A model generated the notes under the pieces. It was given only the letters and a program-made list of their open reading frames with translations. It did not search any database and had not been told where the DNA came from. Source: Thalassolituus maritimus (GTDB lineage Bacteria > Pseudomonadota > Gammaproteobacteria > Pseudomonadales > Oceanobacteraceae). Taken from it: a stretch of 64,000 bases of DNA. Both the position numbers and the translations under genes were made by a program. Shown one piece after another: positions 45,688 to 53,869 of the stretch. Each line of letters opens with the position of its first letter. Within the stretch, counting starts at the first letter, position 1. The stretch covers positions 61,526 through 125,525 of the forward strand of contig CAJWBH010000014.1 in assembly GCA_913019975.1 (NCBI GenBank). Direction: 5' to 3'.

Positions 45688-46416
45688 TCAGTCTCCAAAT
45701 ACACGAACAAACAGATGGTTCTCTGAGCCATCTGCGGGTTCGTAAAGTGCAGCGGGGCGACCTTTGCCCCCGTCTGGTATACCTTCTCCGACTTCTTTTA
45801 ATACGTCGGCGTTCAACAGTCTTCGCCGGAACGATTTCTTTTCTAATTCCGTATCCATAAGTAGCTCGAACGCTTTCTGTAACTGCGACAATGAGAACGG
45901 GCGTTTCAGAACGTGTATCGGTAATACGGTGTAAGCCGTCTTATTTTTCAGGCGCTCCCTAGCGAGTTGAAGTAGTTCAGAGTGATCGAAGGCGAGTTGT
46001 AACTGTTCGATTTCTTCTATTGGAAACCAGCGCGCTTCATTCACTGCCTCAATAAACTCAGCGGTCGGTGCGTATGGGATTAACGCCATGTAGAGTGTGG
46101 TAATACTCCAGTGTCTGGGATCGCGGTGGGCATTGCCGATCGTCGACACCTGTTCCAGTAATGGGGCATCGACGCCGGTTTTGGATACCAGCTTCCGGCG
46201 GGCTGTTGCGTTAATGTTGCTATCTTTCTTCAAGTCAACGAAACCACCCGGCAGTGCCCAGTAGTCTTTATAAGGGTATTCGTTGCGCTCCACCATAAGC
46301 ACTTTTAGTTGGCCCTCATGGAGGGTGAAAATAGCTATATCTACTGAGTAAATTGGGGTATCGAACTCTTTCGGGTTATAGCTATCGAGGGACGACTGCT
46401 CAGGTGATTCGGGCAT
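45688..46416 (-). CDS. nrtR: NrtR-like Nudix-related transcriptional regulator of NAD metabolism
   Basis: 242 residues from the ATG at 46416 (MPESPEQSSLDSY); a GTG 51 bp upstream is rejected because it would put the 46432-46452 operator inside the gene. A Nudix fold domain (~20-160) carries WALPGGFVDLKKDS but the box is degenerate: where an active box has RELxEETG it has RKLVSKTG, losing the metal-binding glutamates. A winged-helix domain (~165-240) includes VLKRPFSLSQLQKAFELLM and FRRRLLNADVLKEVGEG. This is the NrtR architecture, which senses ADP-ribose and represses NAD salvage genes. It is divergent from nadM-nadV, its likely target. Confidence 0.85.
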   Translation of the reverse strand: MPESPEQSSLDSYNPKEFDTPIYSVDIAIFTLHEGQLKVLMVERNEYPYKDYWALPGGFVDLKKDSNINATARRKLVSKTGVDAPLLEQVSTIGNAHRDPRHWSITTLYMALIPYAPTAEFIEAVNEARWFPIEEIEQLQLAFDHSELLQLARERLKNKTAYTVLPIHVLKRPFSLSQLQKAFELLMDTELEKKSFRRRLLNADVLKEVGEGIPDGGKGRPAALYEPADGSENHLFVRVFGD

Positions 46417-46425
46417 GAGAGTTAC

Positions 46426-46453
46426 TTGACAATAGTGGCGATTAGCCAATAAT
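46426..46453 (+). promoter_or_regulatory. nadM promoter with overlapping palindromic operator
   Basis: TTGACA (46426-46431), 16 bp, AATAAT (46448-46453). Between and over the -10 lies ATAGTGGC-N5-GCCAATAA (46432-46452), an imperfect version of the perfect palindrome found before nadV. A repressor bound here would block RNA polymerase. Confidence 0.65.
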
Positions 46454-46545
46454 ACAGCGCTATCCACGATAAGATCAATTTAGATGGTGGACTCACATGC
46501 CGGATAGACCGGCAGTAAGATTATTAACGGCAAGGAGCTTGCTGT

Positions 46546-47610
46546 ATGCCGATAGACAAGAAATTCGATTTTGCGGTCTTTATTGGCCGTTTTCAGCCCT
46601 TTCATCAGGGGCATTTACAGGTCATCCAGTCCGGATTAAAGCAGGCTGACAAACTGATCGTGCTGATTGGTTCGTCCTGGCAGGCTCGGAATCCGCGTAA
46701 CCCCTGGTTGCACAGTGAGCGTGAACATATGATTCGTACCTGCTTGTCAGAAGATGAAAACCAGCGTCTGATCTGCGTTCCCTTGATGGATGTGCCGTAC
46801 AACGATGAAGTCTGGGTGCGTAACGTGCAGACCACAGTTTCAGGGTTGGTAACCGCTCACTATTCGACGCCTCATAAACCTGCAAAGATCGCGCTGATCG
46901 GCCATAAGAAAGATCAGACGGGCTTTTATCTCAGTTTATTTCCGCAGTGGCAGAGCATTGGTGTGGATAACTATCGAAGCATCAGCGCAACGCCTATCCG
47001 TGAAGCATTCTTCTCTCAGGGGAAAGAGCAGGAGTTGGGCGCAATGATCAATGACGGACTGCTGCCAGCCCCTGTGGTTAGCTGGCTGGATGAGTTCAGC
47101 CGGTCCTCCCCAGGCTACGCACAGATCTGTGAGGAAATCGCCTTCGTTCACAAGTATAAAACGGCCTGGGAGGCAGCTCCTTATGCTCCGACCTTTGTAA
47201 CCGTGGACGCAGTATTGGTGCAGTCTGGGCATATTCTTCTGGTTGAGCGGCGCGCGAATCCGGGCAAAGGTTTGTGGGCTCTGCCAGGCGGGTTTGTTGA
47301 TCCGCATGAGCGTTTGTTGGATGCCTGCCTGCGGGAGTTACGTGAAGAGACGCGCCTTAAAGTCCCTGCGCCAGTGTTAAAAGGCTCTATCCGTAAGCAG
47401 GCGGTGTTTGATGATCCTTATCGTTCTGCCCGTGGGCGTACTATCACTCACGCTTTCTATATTGAGTTGGAACCCAATGCATCGCTACCGAAAGTGAAGG
47501 GCAGTGATGATGCTCGCCAGGCGTGCTGGGTGCCGCTGGGAGACCTGAAACCTCAGGATATGTTCGAAGATCACTATTTTGTGATTCAGGACATGCTGGG
47601 TACCGGCTGA
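46546..47610 (+). CDS. nadM: Bifunctional NMN adenylyltransferase/Nudix hydrolase
   Basis: 354 residues. The N-terminal nucleotidyltransferase domain has FIGRFQPFHQGHLQVI (HQGH at 20-23) and later ISATPIREAF, joining ATP to NMN to make NAD. The C-terminal Nudix domain (~210-345) has an intact catalytic box at about 246-269 (GGFVDPHERLLDACLRELRE then ET), expected to cleave ADP-ribose. The ATG follows GCAAGGAGCTTGC. Followed by a terminator and then nadV, which supplies its NMN substrate. Confidence 0.95.
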   Translation: MPIDKKFDFAVFIGRFQPFHQGHLQVIQSGLKQADKLIVLIGSSWQARNPRNPWLHSEREHMIRTCLSEDENQRLICVPLMDVPYNDEVWVRNVQTTVSGLVTAHYSTPHKPAKIALIGHKKDQTGFYLSLFPQWQSIGVDNYRSISATPIREAFFSQGKEQELGAMINDGLLPAPVVSWLDEFSRSSPGYAQICEEIAFVHKYKTAWEAAPYAPTFVTVDAVLVQSGHILLVERRANPGKGLWALPGGFVDPHERLLDACLRELREETRLKVPAPVLKGSIRKQAVFDDPYRSARGRTITHAFYIELEPNASLPKVKGSDDARQACWVPLGDLKPQDMFEDHYFVIQDMLGTG

Positions 47611-47648
47611 GCACTGCTTCGGCACTGCCAGAGCGGGGTTGTGAAAAG

Positions 47649-47674
47649 ATCCGGAAGCTTCTCCGGATTTTTTT
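47649..47674 (+). terminator. Rho-independent terminator after nadM
   Basis: Stem ATCCGGA / TCCGGAT with a 6-nt loop and a T-run to 47674. It sits directly against the -35 box of the nadV promoter. Confidence 0.85.
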
Positions 47675-47675
47675 G

Positions 47676-47704
47676 TTGACAATATAGTGGCTGTACGCCA
47701 CTAT
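47676..47704 (+). promoter_or_regulatory. nadV promoter with perfect 21-bp palindromic operator
   Basis: TTGACA (47676-47681) is followed two bases later by ATAGTGGC-TGTAC-GCCACTAT (47684-47704), a perfect 8+5+8 dyad. The -10 would be CACTAT (47699-47704, 17-bp spacer), inside the dyad. The same half-site and same position relative to TTGACA occur before nadM. Confidence 0.75.
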
Positions 47705-47797
47705 GTGTTCATCGGCAGCGGGAACCGCTACCTGACAACGAACAACAACACTGGATAGACCGGCGTTGTTTCATAAAACGACTGGAGGAGCTCCGTC

Positions 47798-49174
47798 ATG
47801 AAAAACCTGATTCTGAATACCGATTCTTACAAAGCCTCTCACTTTGCTCAGTACCCACAGGGTGCCGAGTTTGTATCCAGCTACATCGAGTCCCGTGGTG
47901 GCGTATACAGCGAGACTCTCTTCTTCGGCCTGCAGGCGTTTATTAAAGAATATCTGACCACGCCAATAACCGCGGCTGATATTGATGAAGCTGATGCAGT
48001 TTTCACCGCACACGGTGTTCCGTTTAACCGCGCTGGTTGGGAATACATTCTCGAGACTTATAACGGTTACTTACCGCTCGAAATTCAGGCGGTGAAAGAA
48101 GGCACTATGTTGCCGACCGGTAACGTCATGGTTCAGGTCATTAACACCGACCCTAAATGTGCCTGGTTGACCAGCTACATTGAAACTGCACTGCTCCGCG
48201 CTGTCTGGTACCCAACAACGGTTGCTACGGTATCGAAAGAATGCCGAAACATTATTGCCCGTTACATGGAAGACACTGCCGGCAGCACTGACGGTATTGA
48301 ATTCAAACTGCACGACTTTGGCGCCCGCGGTGCGAGTTCTGAAGAGACAGCCGCTTTGGGTGGCGCTGCACACTTAGTTAACTTTTCGGGTACCGATACA
48401 CTTTCCGGCATTATCGCAGCACGTCGTGCGTACGGAGTGGACATGGCGGGTTTTTCGATACCAGCGGCGGAACACAGCACTATCACGAGCTGGGGCAAAG
48501 ACGGCGAATCCGACGCTTACGCCAACATGATCGCGCAGTTCGGCGGCGAAGGGCGCTTAGTTGCCGTCGTTAGTGATTCCTATGATATCTGGAATGCCAT
48601 CGACAATATCTGGGGCGGCGAGTTGAAAGAACAGGTTGAAACCATGGGCGGTACCCTGGTAGTACGCCCTGACTCTGGCGAGCCGGTGGAGATCGTTCCT
48701 GAAGCCATTGAGCGTTTAATGGCGAAGTTCGGCTATCGCGTAAATGCAATGGGTTATCGGGTATTGCCAGACTGCGTTCGCTTGATTCAGGGCGATGGTG
48801 TTAATGCAGCATCTATCGCGGCGATTCTCGATGCGCTCAAAGTACGGAAAATCAGCGCCGAAAACATCGCTTTTGGTATGGGAGGCGAGTTGCTTCAGAA
48901 AGTAAATCGTGACACCCAGAAGTTTGCCATGAAGGCATCAGCGATCAGTATCAATGGTCAATGGCGAGATGTATATAAAGATCCGATTACTGATCCGGGC
49001 AAGCGCTCGAAACGTGGTCGCCTTGCATTGGTTCGTGACGATGAAGGTTATCAAACGGTTCGTGAATCTGAACTTGGCAATCGACAGAACGAATTGATCA
49101 CAGTGTATCGCAATGGCGACATGCTCAATCAGATCACGTTTGATGAAATCCGTGCGCGTGCAGCGCAACAATAA
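47798..49174 (+). CDS. nadV: Nicotinamide phosphoribosyltransferase
   Basis: 458 residues, NAMPT/NadV family, making NMN from nicotinamide and PRPP. Recognised by NLILNTDSYKASHFAQYPQG at the N-terminus, LHDFGARGASSEETA near 169-183, TIIAARRAYG-like GIIAARRAYG, FSIPAAEHSTITSWGKDGE near 226-244, VVSDSYDIWN, TLVVRPDSGEP near 285-295 and LIQGDGVN. The ATG follows CTGGAGGAGCTC. With NadM it forms a two-step nicotinamide-to-NAD salvage route. First gene of an operon with an SPFH protein and a NAD-kinase-like protein. Confidence 0.96.
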   Translation: MKNLILNTDSYKASHFAQYPQGAEFVSSYIESRGGVYSETLFFGLQAFIKEYLTTPITAADIDEADAVFTAHGVPFNRAGWEYILETYNGYLPLEIQAVKEGTMLPTGNVMVQVINTDPKCAWLTSYIETALLRAVWYPTTVATVSKECRNIIARYMEDTAGSTDGIEFKLHDFGARGASSEETAALGGAAHLVNFSGTDTLSGIIAARRAYGVDMAGFSIPAAEHSTITSWGKDGESDAYANMIAQFGGEGRLVAVVSDSYDIWNAIDNIWGGELKEQVETMGGTLVVRPDSGEPVEIVPEAIERLMAKFGYRVNAMGYRVLPDCVRLIQGDGVNAASIAAILDALKVRKISAENIAFGMGGELLQKVNRDTQKFAMKASAISINGQWRDVYKDPITDPGKRSKRGRLALVRDDEGYQTVRESELGNRQNELITVYRNGDMLNQITFDEIRARAAQQ

Positions 49175-49194
49175 ACAGTAAAGGAGTACTGACT

Positions 49195-50214
49195 ATGTTG
49201 AATATCCGATATTACAAAGCAGAACCAACGACGTATGTTTTTCGCTATCGAAAAGGCGCAATAAAACAAGAAGGTCGGGGGTTATCCTTCGTATATTTTG
49301 AACCCGGTACAACACTGGTTGCCGTACCAATGGCAACGCAGGAAACCCCGTTCATTATGAAAGAAACCACCGCAGACTATCAGGAAGTTTCGGTACAGGG
49401 GCAATTGGTTTTCCGTATCAGTGATCCGGAAAAGATATCTGGGATGATGAACTATTCGTTGAATAAAAGCGCGAATGGCTATGTCAGCGAAGACCCGGAG
49501 AAACTCAGTAATCGTGTGCTGAATATTGCTCAGGTTATTGCACGGTCTGAAATACAGACTCTGAAATTGCAGGATGCACTTGGGGCCTCACGCCAGTTGG
49601 TTGATCTGATTCGTACCGAGATGGCAGCCTCCAATACCCTTGAAACACTCGGTATTGAGCTGGTGGACTTGTCGATTCAGGCGATTCGCCCAGCGCCAGA
49701 GACGGCCAGAGCTCTGGAAACTGCGGCGAGGGAAGAGCTGCTGCGAGAAGCGGATGAAGCGATCTATGCGCGACGCAAATCCGCAATCGAGCAGGAACGG
49801 ACGATCAAAGAAAGCGAGTTACGTACCGAGTTAGCGGTGGAAGAAAAGCGTCGCGAGATCAGTGAAAGTAAGATTGAAGCAGAGCGCGCATTGCAGGAAA
49901 AAAGACGCCAGATTCAGCAAGAACAGATGAATGCGGATGTGGCCCTTGAAGTGAAACGAAAAGAACTGGTCGATATGGCGACTGAAAACGAGAAGAAACA
50001 GGGAGAGGCTAAAGCCTACGGTATCGAGCAGATGATGCTGGCATTGTCGAAGCTCGACCCTGCGCTTGTTGAAGCGATCTCGAATTCCGGCATGGAGCCA
50101 GACCGTATTATCGCTCAGGCATTCAAAGGACTCGCGGGTAACGCCAGCAAAATTGGTCAGCTGAATATCACGCCAGATTTACTGGAAGGTCTGATGCAAC
50201 GGAGCCGGTCGTAA
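49195..50214 (+). CDS. SPFH (band 7) domain protein
   Basis: 339 residues. SPFH domain (~5-175) with VSVQGQLVFRISDP and LGIELVDLSIQAIRP, followed by a long charged coiled coil (~175-275, EEKRREISESKIEAERALQ) and a C-terminal helical region (LSKLDPALVEAISNSG). Unlike stomatin or flotillin it lacks an N-terminal membrane span, so it should be soluble or peripherally attached. SPFH proteins oligomerise into rings or cages. An AAAGGAG site precedes the ATG. Placed between nadV and a NAD-kinase-like gene with short gaps (20 and 34 bp), so NAD-linked expression is expected; its role is unknown. Confidence 0.85.
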   Translation: MLNIRYYKAEPTTYVFRYRKGAIKQEGRGLSFVYFEPGTTLVAVPMATQETPFIMKETTADYQEVSVQGQLVFRISDPEKISGMMNYSLNKSANGYVSEDPEKLSNRVLNIAQVIARSEIQTLKLQDALGASRQLVDLIRTEMAASNTLETLGIELVDLSIQAIRPAPETARALETAAREELLREADEAIYARRKSAIEQERTIKESELRTELAVEEKRREISESKIEAERALQEKRRQIQQEQMNADVALEVKRKELVDMATENEKKQGEAKAYGIEQMMLALSKLDPALVEAISNSGMEPDRIIAQAFKGLAGNASKIGQLNITPDLLEGLMQRSRS

Positions 50215-50248
50215 GGCCGGCCATTGACCGCTGGTAAAGGAGGAAGCC

Positions 50249-51172
50249 ATGAACCGTATCAGTGAGCGTAAGATCATTCTTATCTATCGCGATACGCGAT
50301 TAGATGAGTTGATCAGACGTTATAACACGCGGGAACAGGTGCGCTTTTATCTCGAAAGTCGTAGTCAATCATTTGCTGACTACGACGAAGAAGATCGCGA
50401 AATGAAATCGGTAATACGGGATATATCCAGAGAGCTTGCCTCGCTTGGGCGGGTTCAGCCGTTAGAGCGTAGCTTCTTACCGAATTTTCTTTTCGGCCCA
50501 GATGATATTCCTTTGGTTGTTGGTCAGGACGGGCTGGTGGCGAATGTACTGAAATATCTTCAGGGGCAGCCATTAGTTGCTGTAAATCCATTGCCAGAAG
50601 TGTTTGATGGAATACTTCTGCCGTTCTCACCCAGCGACGTCAGTGCTGTAGTACGAAGCCTGATTGCTTCTGATGAAATGACGATTAAAAGCGTCAGCCT
50701 GGCCCGTGCAGACTTTAACGACGGCCAGTCGATGTTGGCGGTTAACGACTTTTATATTGGCCCTAAACTGCCAGTATCGGTGCGTTATTGTATTGAACTG
50801 GACGGCCAGAAAGAAAACCAGTCATCATCAGGAGTGATTGTATCGACAGGTCTGGGAGCAACCGGTTGGATGTCGAGCCTGATCGCTGGCGCTGAAGGTA
50901 TCAGTGGCAAAGAGATTGCTCCTTTTGCTGGTGATTGGGCTGCACAGGATCTGATGTTTGGTGTACGAGAGCCTTTCCGGTCGAACACAACATCAACAGA
51001 CATCGTATATGGGCGTATTCAGCCGGGTAAAAAGCTCGTGCTGTCTTCATACGTCCCGGAGGGTGGGGTGGTGTTTTCCGATGGCATAGTGTCAGATGCC
51101 ATAGACTTTAATGCAGGAACCCACGTAAGTATTCGACTTTCAGAACAGCAGGGTTATTTAGTTTCGCGTTGA
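50249..51172 (+). CDS. Divergent NAD(+)/NADH kinase-like protein
   Basis: 307 residues. An NAD-kinase fold is suggested by ILIYRDTRLDELIRRYNT at the start, PLVVGQDGLVANVLKYL near 88-104 (the GGDGT position, here GQDGL), LAVNDFYIGP near 169-178 (NE/ND position) and SSSGVIVSTGLGATGWMSSL near 191-210 (canonical SDGLIxSTPTGSTAY). The changed GGDGT and the missing Asp before G suggest altered or lost phosphoryl transfer. Preceded by AAAGGAGGAAGCC, a strong ribosome-binding site. Last gene of the nadV operon; direct repeats begin just after its stop. Confidence 0.75.
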   Translation: MNRISERKIILIYRDTRLDELIRRYNTREQVRFYLESRSQSFADYDEEDREMKSVIRDISRELASLGRVQPLERSFLPNFLFGPDDIPLVVGQDGLVANVLKYLQGQPLVAVNPLPEVFDGILLPFSPSDVSAVVRSLIASDEMTIKSVSLARADFNDGQSMLAVNDFYIGPKLPVSVRYCIELDGQKENQSSSGVIVSTGLGATGWMSSLIAGAEGISGKEIAPFAGDWAAQDLMFGVREPFRSNTTSTDIVYGRIQPGKKLVLSSYVPEGGVVFSDGIVSDAIDFNAGTHVSIRLSEQQGYLVSR

Positions 51173-51178
51173 GAAATT

Positions 51179-51850
51179 GAAATAGGTTGGTTCAGTCAGT
51201 GGGGAGCAATGGCCCGGAGGATGACAGTCGTCGCAGGCTCCTGGTTTTGAAAAGAGGGTTCTTTCCGTTCGCAGGCTCACTGCGATTGTCTCTCGGGCGT
51301 CCTGCCCTCGCCCCTTCGGGCGCAGCCGCGGACCAAATTGCTCCTGGCAATTTGTCGAACCTATCAGAGGTTGTTCGTATCGTCCTGATACTCACCCTGC
51401 GGGCTACGCGCAAATCTGTTCCATACAGATTTGTCTCGTCCGACTCGGGCATCGGTGTCTTCGATTACGCTAGCGGAAAATTGAAATAGGTCGCTTCGGG
51501 CAGAGGGGGGTAATGGCCCGGAGGATGACCGTCGTCGCAGGCTCCTGGTTTTGAAAAGAGGGTTCTCTCCAGTCGCAGCTCCTTCCGAGTCGAACCTATC
51601 AGAGGTTGTTCGTATCGTCCTGATACTCACCCTGCAGGCTACGCGCAAATCTGTTCCATACAGATTTGTCTCGTCCGACTCGGGCATCGGCGTCTATGAA
51701 TACGGTGTGGTGAAGTTGAAGTGCGTCGCTTCGAACAAAAGGGAATAATGGCCCGGAGGATGACCGTCGTCGCAGGCTCCTCCGTTCTCTCCAGTCGCAA
51801 GCTCCTTCCGAGTCGAACCTATCAGAGGTTCTCGTCCTTCTCAGACTTGC
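51179..51850. repeat. Three tandem direct-repeat units next to tRNA-Arg
   Basis: Units begin near 51179, 51481 and 51716 (about 303, 235 and 135 bp). Each contains ATGGCCCGGAGGATGAC (51209, 51513, 51748) followed by GTCGTCGCAGGCTCC and later TCGAACCTATCAGAGGTT. Units 1 and 2 also share GTATCGTCCTGATAC and a CAAATCTGT/ACAGATTTG hairpin. Unit 1 has ~90 bp of extra sequence, unit 3 is cut short. Read on the minus strand, the GGTTCGA and CCGGGCCATT segments resemble the T-arm and 3' end of the adjacent tRNA-Arg. Open frames here (opening MPESDETNLYGTDLRV on the minus strand) follow the repeats and are not called as genes. Confidence 0.85.
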
Positions 51851-51852
51851 GG

Positions 51853-51917
51853 TTAAATAAAAAAGGCTCCTGAATCAGCACGCGTTGCATGCGAATTCAG
51901 GAGCCTTTTTTATTTAA
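51853..51917. terminator. Terminator of tRNA-Arg: 23-bp perfect inverted repeat
   Basis: Arms at 51853-51875 and 51895-51917 are perfect reverse complements (core AAAAAAGGCTCCTGAAT), loop 19 nt. A-run and T-run on opposite sides make it able to terminate in both directions. On the minus strand it begins directly after the CCA of tRNA-Arg. Confidence 0.85.
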
Positions 51918-51994
<77 letters not shown>

Positions 51995-52082
51995 TTTACG
52001 GTGAGCTTCTCGCCGTAAGTGGCTGCATTGTATATGGTTTTCTTCTGAGCCTCTACTCCCTGCAAAGGAGAGAGGATGCTAC

Positions 52083-53159
52083 TCAGATCAGAGCCGCCGT
52101 TTTGATGTGTGCGTACATCTGCATCTGGGGCTCAAGCCCTAGCTGACTGGCAGACTGACGCGTTATCCGGGTGATGAGTTCTATTCTTTCTGTACGAAGC
52201 CTGATGATCATCAATGCCGGGTTTGGGTCATGGCGGATGTCTTCAATCTGGCAGGGCAGGCTGTTGCTGATGCTGTTTTCTTTTAACGGCTCATGGCTGA
52301 GGCTGATGTCACTGGCGCGTATCCACAGGCGCACGGCATCACCGGGGTTCAGGTTGTTTGCAGGAACGGTGATAAGCGCCGAGCTGCCGGTTCTGATCTG
52401 AGCGAGGTGCCATTTCGCGTCGATGCAGTGGACGGTTCCTGTGACGACGGTACCGGCTTCGCGGCTGATATCCCCCGGAAATTTTGGGTCGCTGATGACA
52501 TCGTACAGTTCCCCCTGGCTGACGACCTCGCCTTTATCAAGTGCAACTATGTAATCGCCCAGGCGTGCGGCTTCGTAGGCGGAGTGGGTTACATAGATGA
52601 TGGGCAGCTCGAATTCGTTTTTCAGGCGCTCTAAATAAGGAAGAATCTCGTGCTTGCGAGCGTCATCGAGTGATGCCAGAGGTTCATCCATCAGAAGTAT
52701 GTCGGGCTGGCGTAGAAGCGCTCGGGCGATGGCGGCACGCTGGCGTTCGCCACCCGATAAGCGATCGGGCCTGCGGGACATCAGGTCGGCAATATCAAAC
52801 AGTTCAATCAGATCATCGCGCTTTGAGGCATTACCCGGGCGTAAGGTATAGCGTTCAGCAAAGTCGAGGTTTTCAGATACTGTCATATGCGGGAACAGGC
52901 TGGCTTCCTGAAAAACATAAGCAAGCGGGCGTTCTGCTGTTTTCCGGTAACGCCCGTTACCCTGCCAGTAATCACCGTTAAACCAGATGTCACCGTCGCA
53001 GGGCTGAAGCCCTGCGATGGCTCTCAATAGGGTGGTTTTGCCGGAGCCCGATGGCCCGAATATCACGCTCACACCTTTGGCAGGCAGTGTGATGTCTGTA
53101 CTCAGCTCAAATGGTTCAAGGCGCACCCGCAGGCGCGTGGTGAGTCCGCTTACAGCCAT
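52083..53159 (-). CDS. modC: Molybdate ABC transporter ATP-binding protein
   Basis: 358 residues. ABC ATPase with Walker A GPSGSGKTT at 35-43, Q-loop in YVFQEASLFPHM, signature LSGGERQRAAIARALL, Walker B LLMDEPLASLD and switch His in IYVTHS. The C-terminal ~100 residues form a molybdopterin-binding-like (TOBE) domain (LIRASDISLSHEP-like IRASDISLS) typical of ModC. It overlaps modB by 10 bp. It energises molybdate uptake, feeding the moa/mob pathway encoded elsewhere in the window. Confidence 0.95.
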   Translation of the reverse strand: MAVSGLTTRLRVRLEPFELSTDITLPAKGVSVIFGPSGSGKTTLLRAIAGLQPCDGDIWFNGDYWQGNGRYRKTAERPLAYVFQEASLFPHMTVSENLDFAERYTLRPGNASKRDDLIELFDIADLMSRRPDRLSGGERQRAAIARALLRQPDILLMDEPLASLDDARKHEILPYLERLKNEFELPIIYVTHSAYEAARLGDYIVALDKGEVVSQGELYDVISDPKFPGDISREAGTVVTGTVHCIDAKWHLAQIRTGSSALITVPANNLNPGDAVRLWIRASDISLSHEPLKENSISNSLPCQIEDIRHDPNPALMIIRLRTERIELITRITRQSASQLGLEPQMQMYAHIKTAALI

Positions 53160-53869
53160 GCTTTGGCCTCTTTATTACCAGGCTGCCGCGCATAGACCCA
53201 GAGCAATACTGCGAACGAGAACAACAGCAGAATCGCAGACAGCGTATGCGCTTGAGGGTAAGCGAGCGCTTCCACATGGTCGTATATCTGTACCGAGGCA
53301 ACGCGGGTTTCGCCAGCGATATTGCCCCCGATCATGAGTACCACTCCGAACTCGCCAACCGTATGGGCAAAGCCGAGCACGCCAGCAGTTATAAAGCCGG
53401 GTCGTGCCAGTGGCAGGGTGATATAGCGGAAGGTATCCCAGCGCCCGGCGCCGAGCGTTGCTGCGGCTTCCGCATGACGTGGCCCGATGGCATTGAACGC
53501 ATTAACGAGTGGTTGAACAACAAAAGGCAGGGAGTAAATCATGGAGGCGATCACCAGCCCGCTGAAACTGAATGCGAGAGATCCGAGCCCGATGGCGTGA
53601 CTGAATTGTCCAAGCAGGGAGTTTGGGCTGAAAGCGATCAAGAGATAGAAGCCCAGCACAGTCGGCGGCAGTACTAATGGGAGTGCAATAACAGCCTGAA
53701 CGATGCCTTTAACCTTTGAGCGGTTTCTGGTCTGCGATGTGTCGTCGTCGCTCAACCAAAGTGCCAGAGGCGTGCTGATGATCAGGAGCAGAACGGTGAC
53801 CACGCTGGCTAGTTTTAAGGTAAGCCAGAGTGCTTCTATATCAGCCGGTGCCAGTAAGGAATCAGTCAT
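53150..53869 (-). CDS. modB: Molybdate ABC transporter permease
   Basis: 239 residues from the ATG at 53869, or 243 from one at 53881; neither has a strong ribosome-binding site, and both overlap the modA end. An integral membrane protein with about five spans and the permease EAA-type loop AEAAATLGAGRWDTFRYITL. Segments LPLVLPPTVLGFYLL and GFAHTVGEFGVVLMIGG are diagnostic of ModB. Confidence 0.94.
   Translation of the reverse strand: MTDSLLAPADIEALWLTLKLASVVTVLLLIISTPLALWLSDDDTSQTRNRSKVKGIVQAVIALPLVLPPTVLGFYLLIAFSPNSLLGQFSHAIGLGSLAFSFSGLVIASMIYSLPFVVQPLVNAFNAIGPRHAEAAATLGAGRWDTFRYITLPLARPGFITAGVLGFAHTVGEFGVVLMIGGNIAGETRVASVQIYDHVEALAYPQAHTLSAILLLFSFAVLLWVYARQPGNKEAKAWL

Noticed and set aside
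45688-46467. Active ADP-ribose pyrophosphatase for the Nudix protein beside ureG
   Set aside because: The Nudix box lacks its catalytic glutamates and a winged helix is attached; regulator is the better call.
51192-51687. Overlapping minus-strand open frames, two of them opening MPESDETNLYGTDLRV, in the repeat region
   Set aside because: They simply follow the direct repeats, one in each unit, with no ribosome-binding sites and low-complexity composition; repeat structure explains them.
51179-51850. CRISPR or insertion sequence in the repeat block
   Set aside because: Units are 135-303 bp, diverged, contiguous and without spacers, transposase or terminal inverted repeats.
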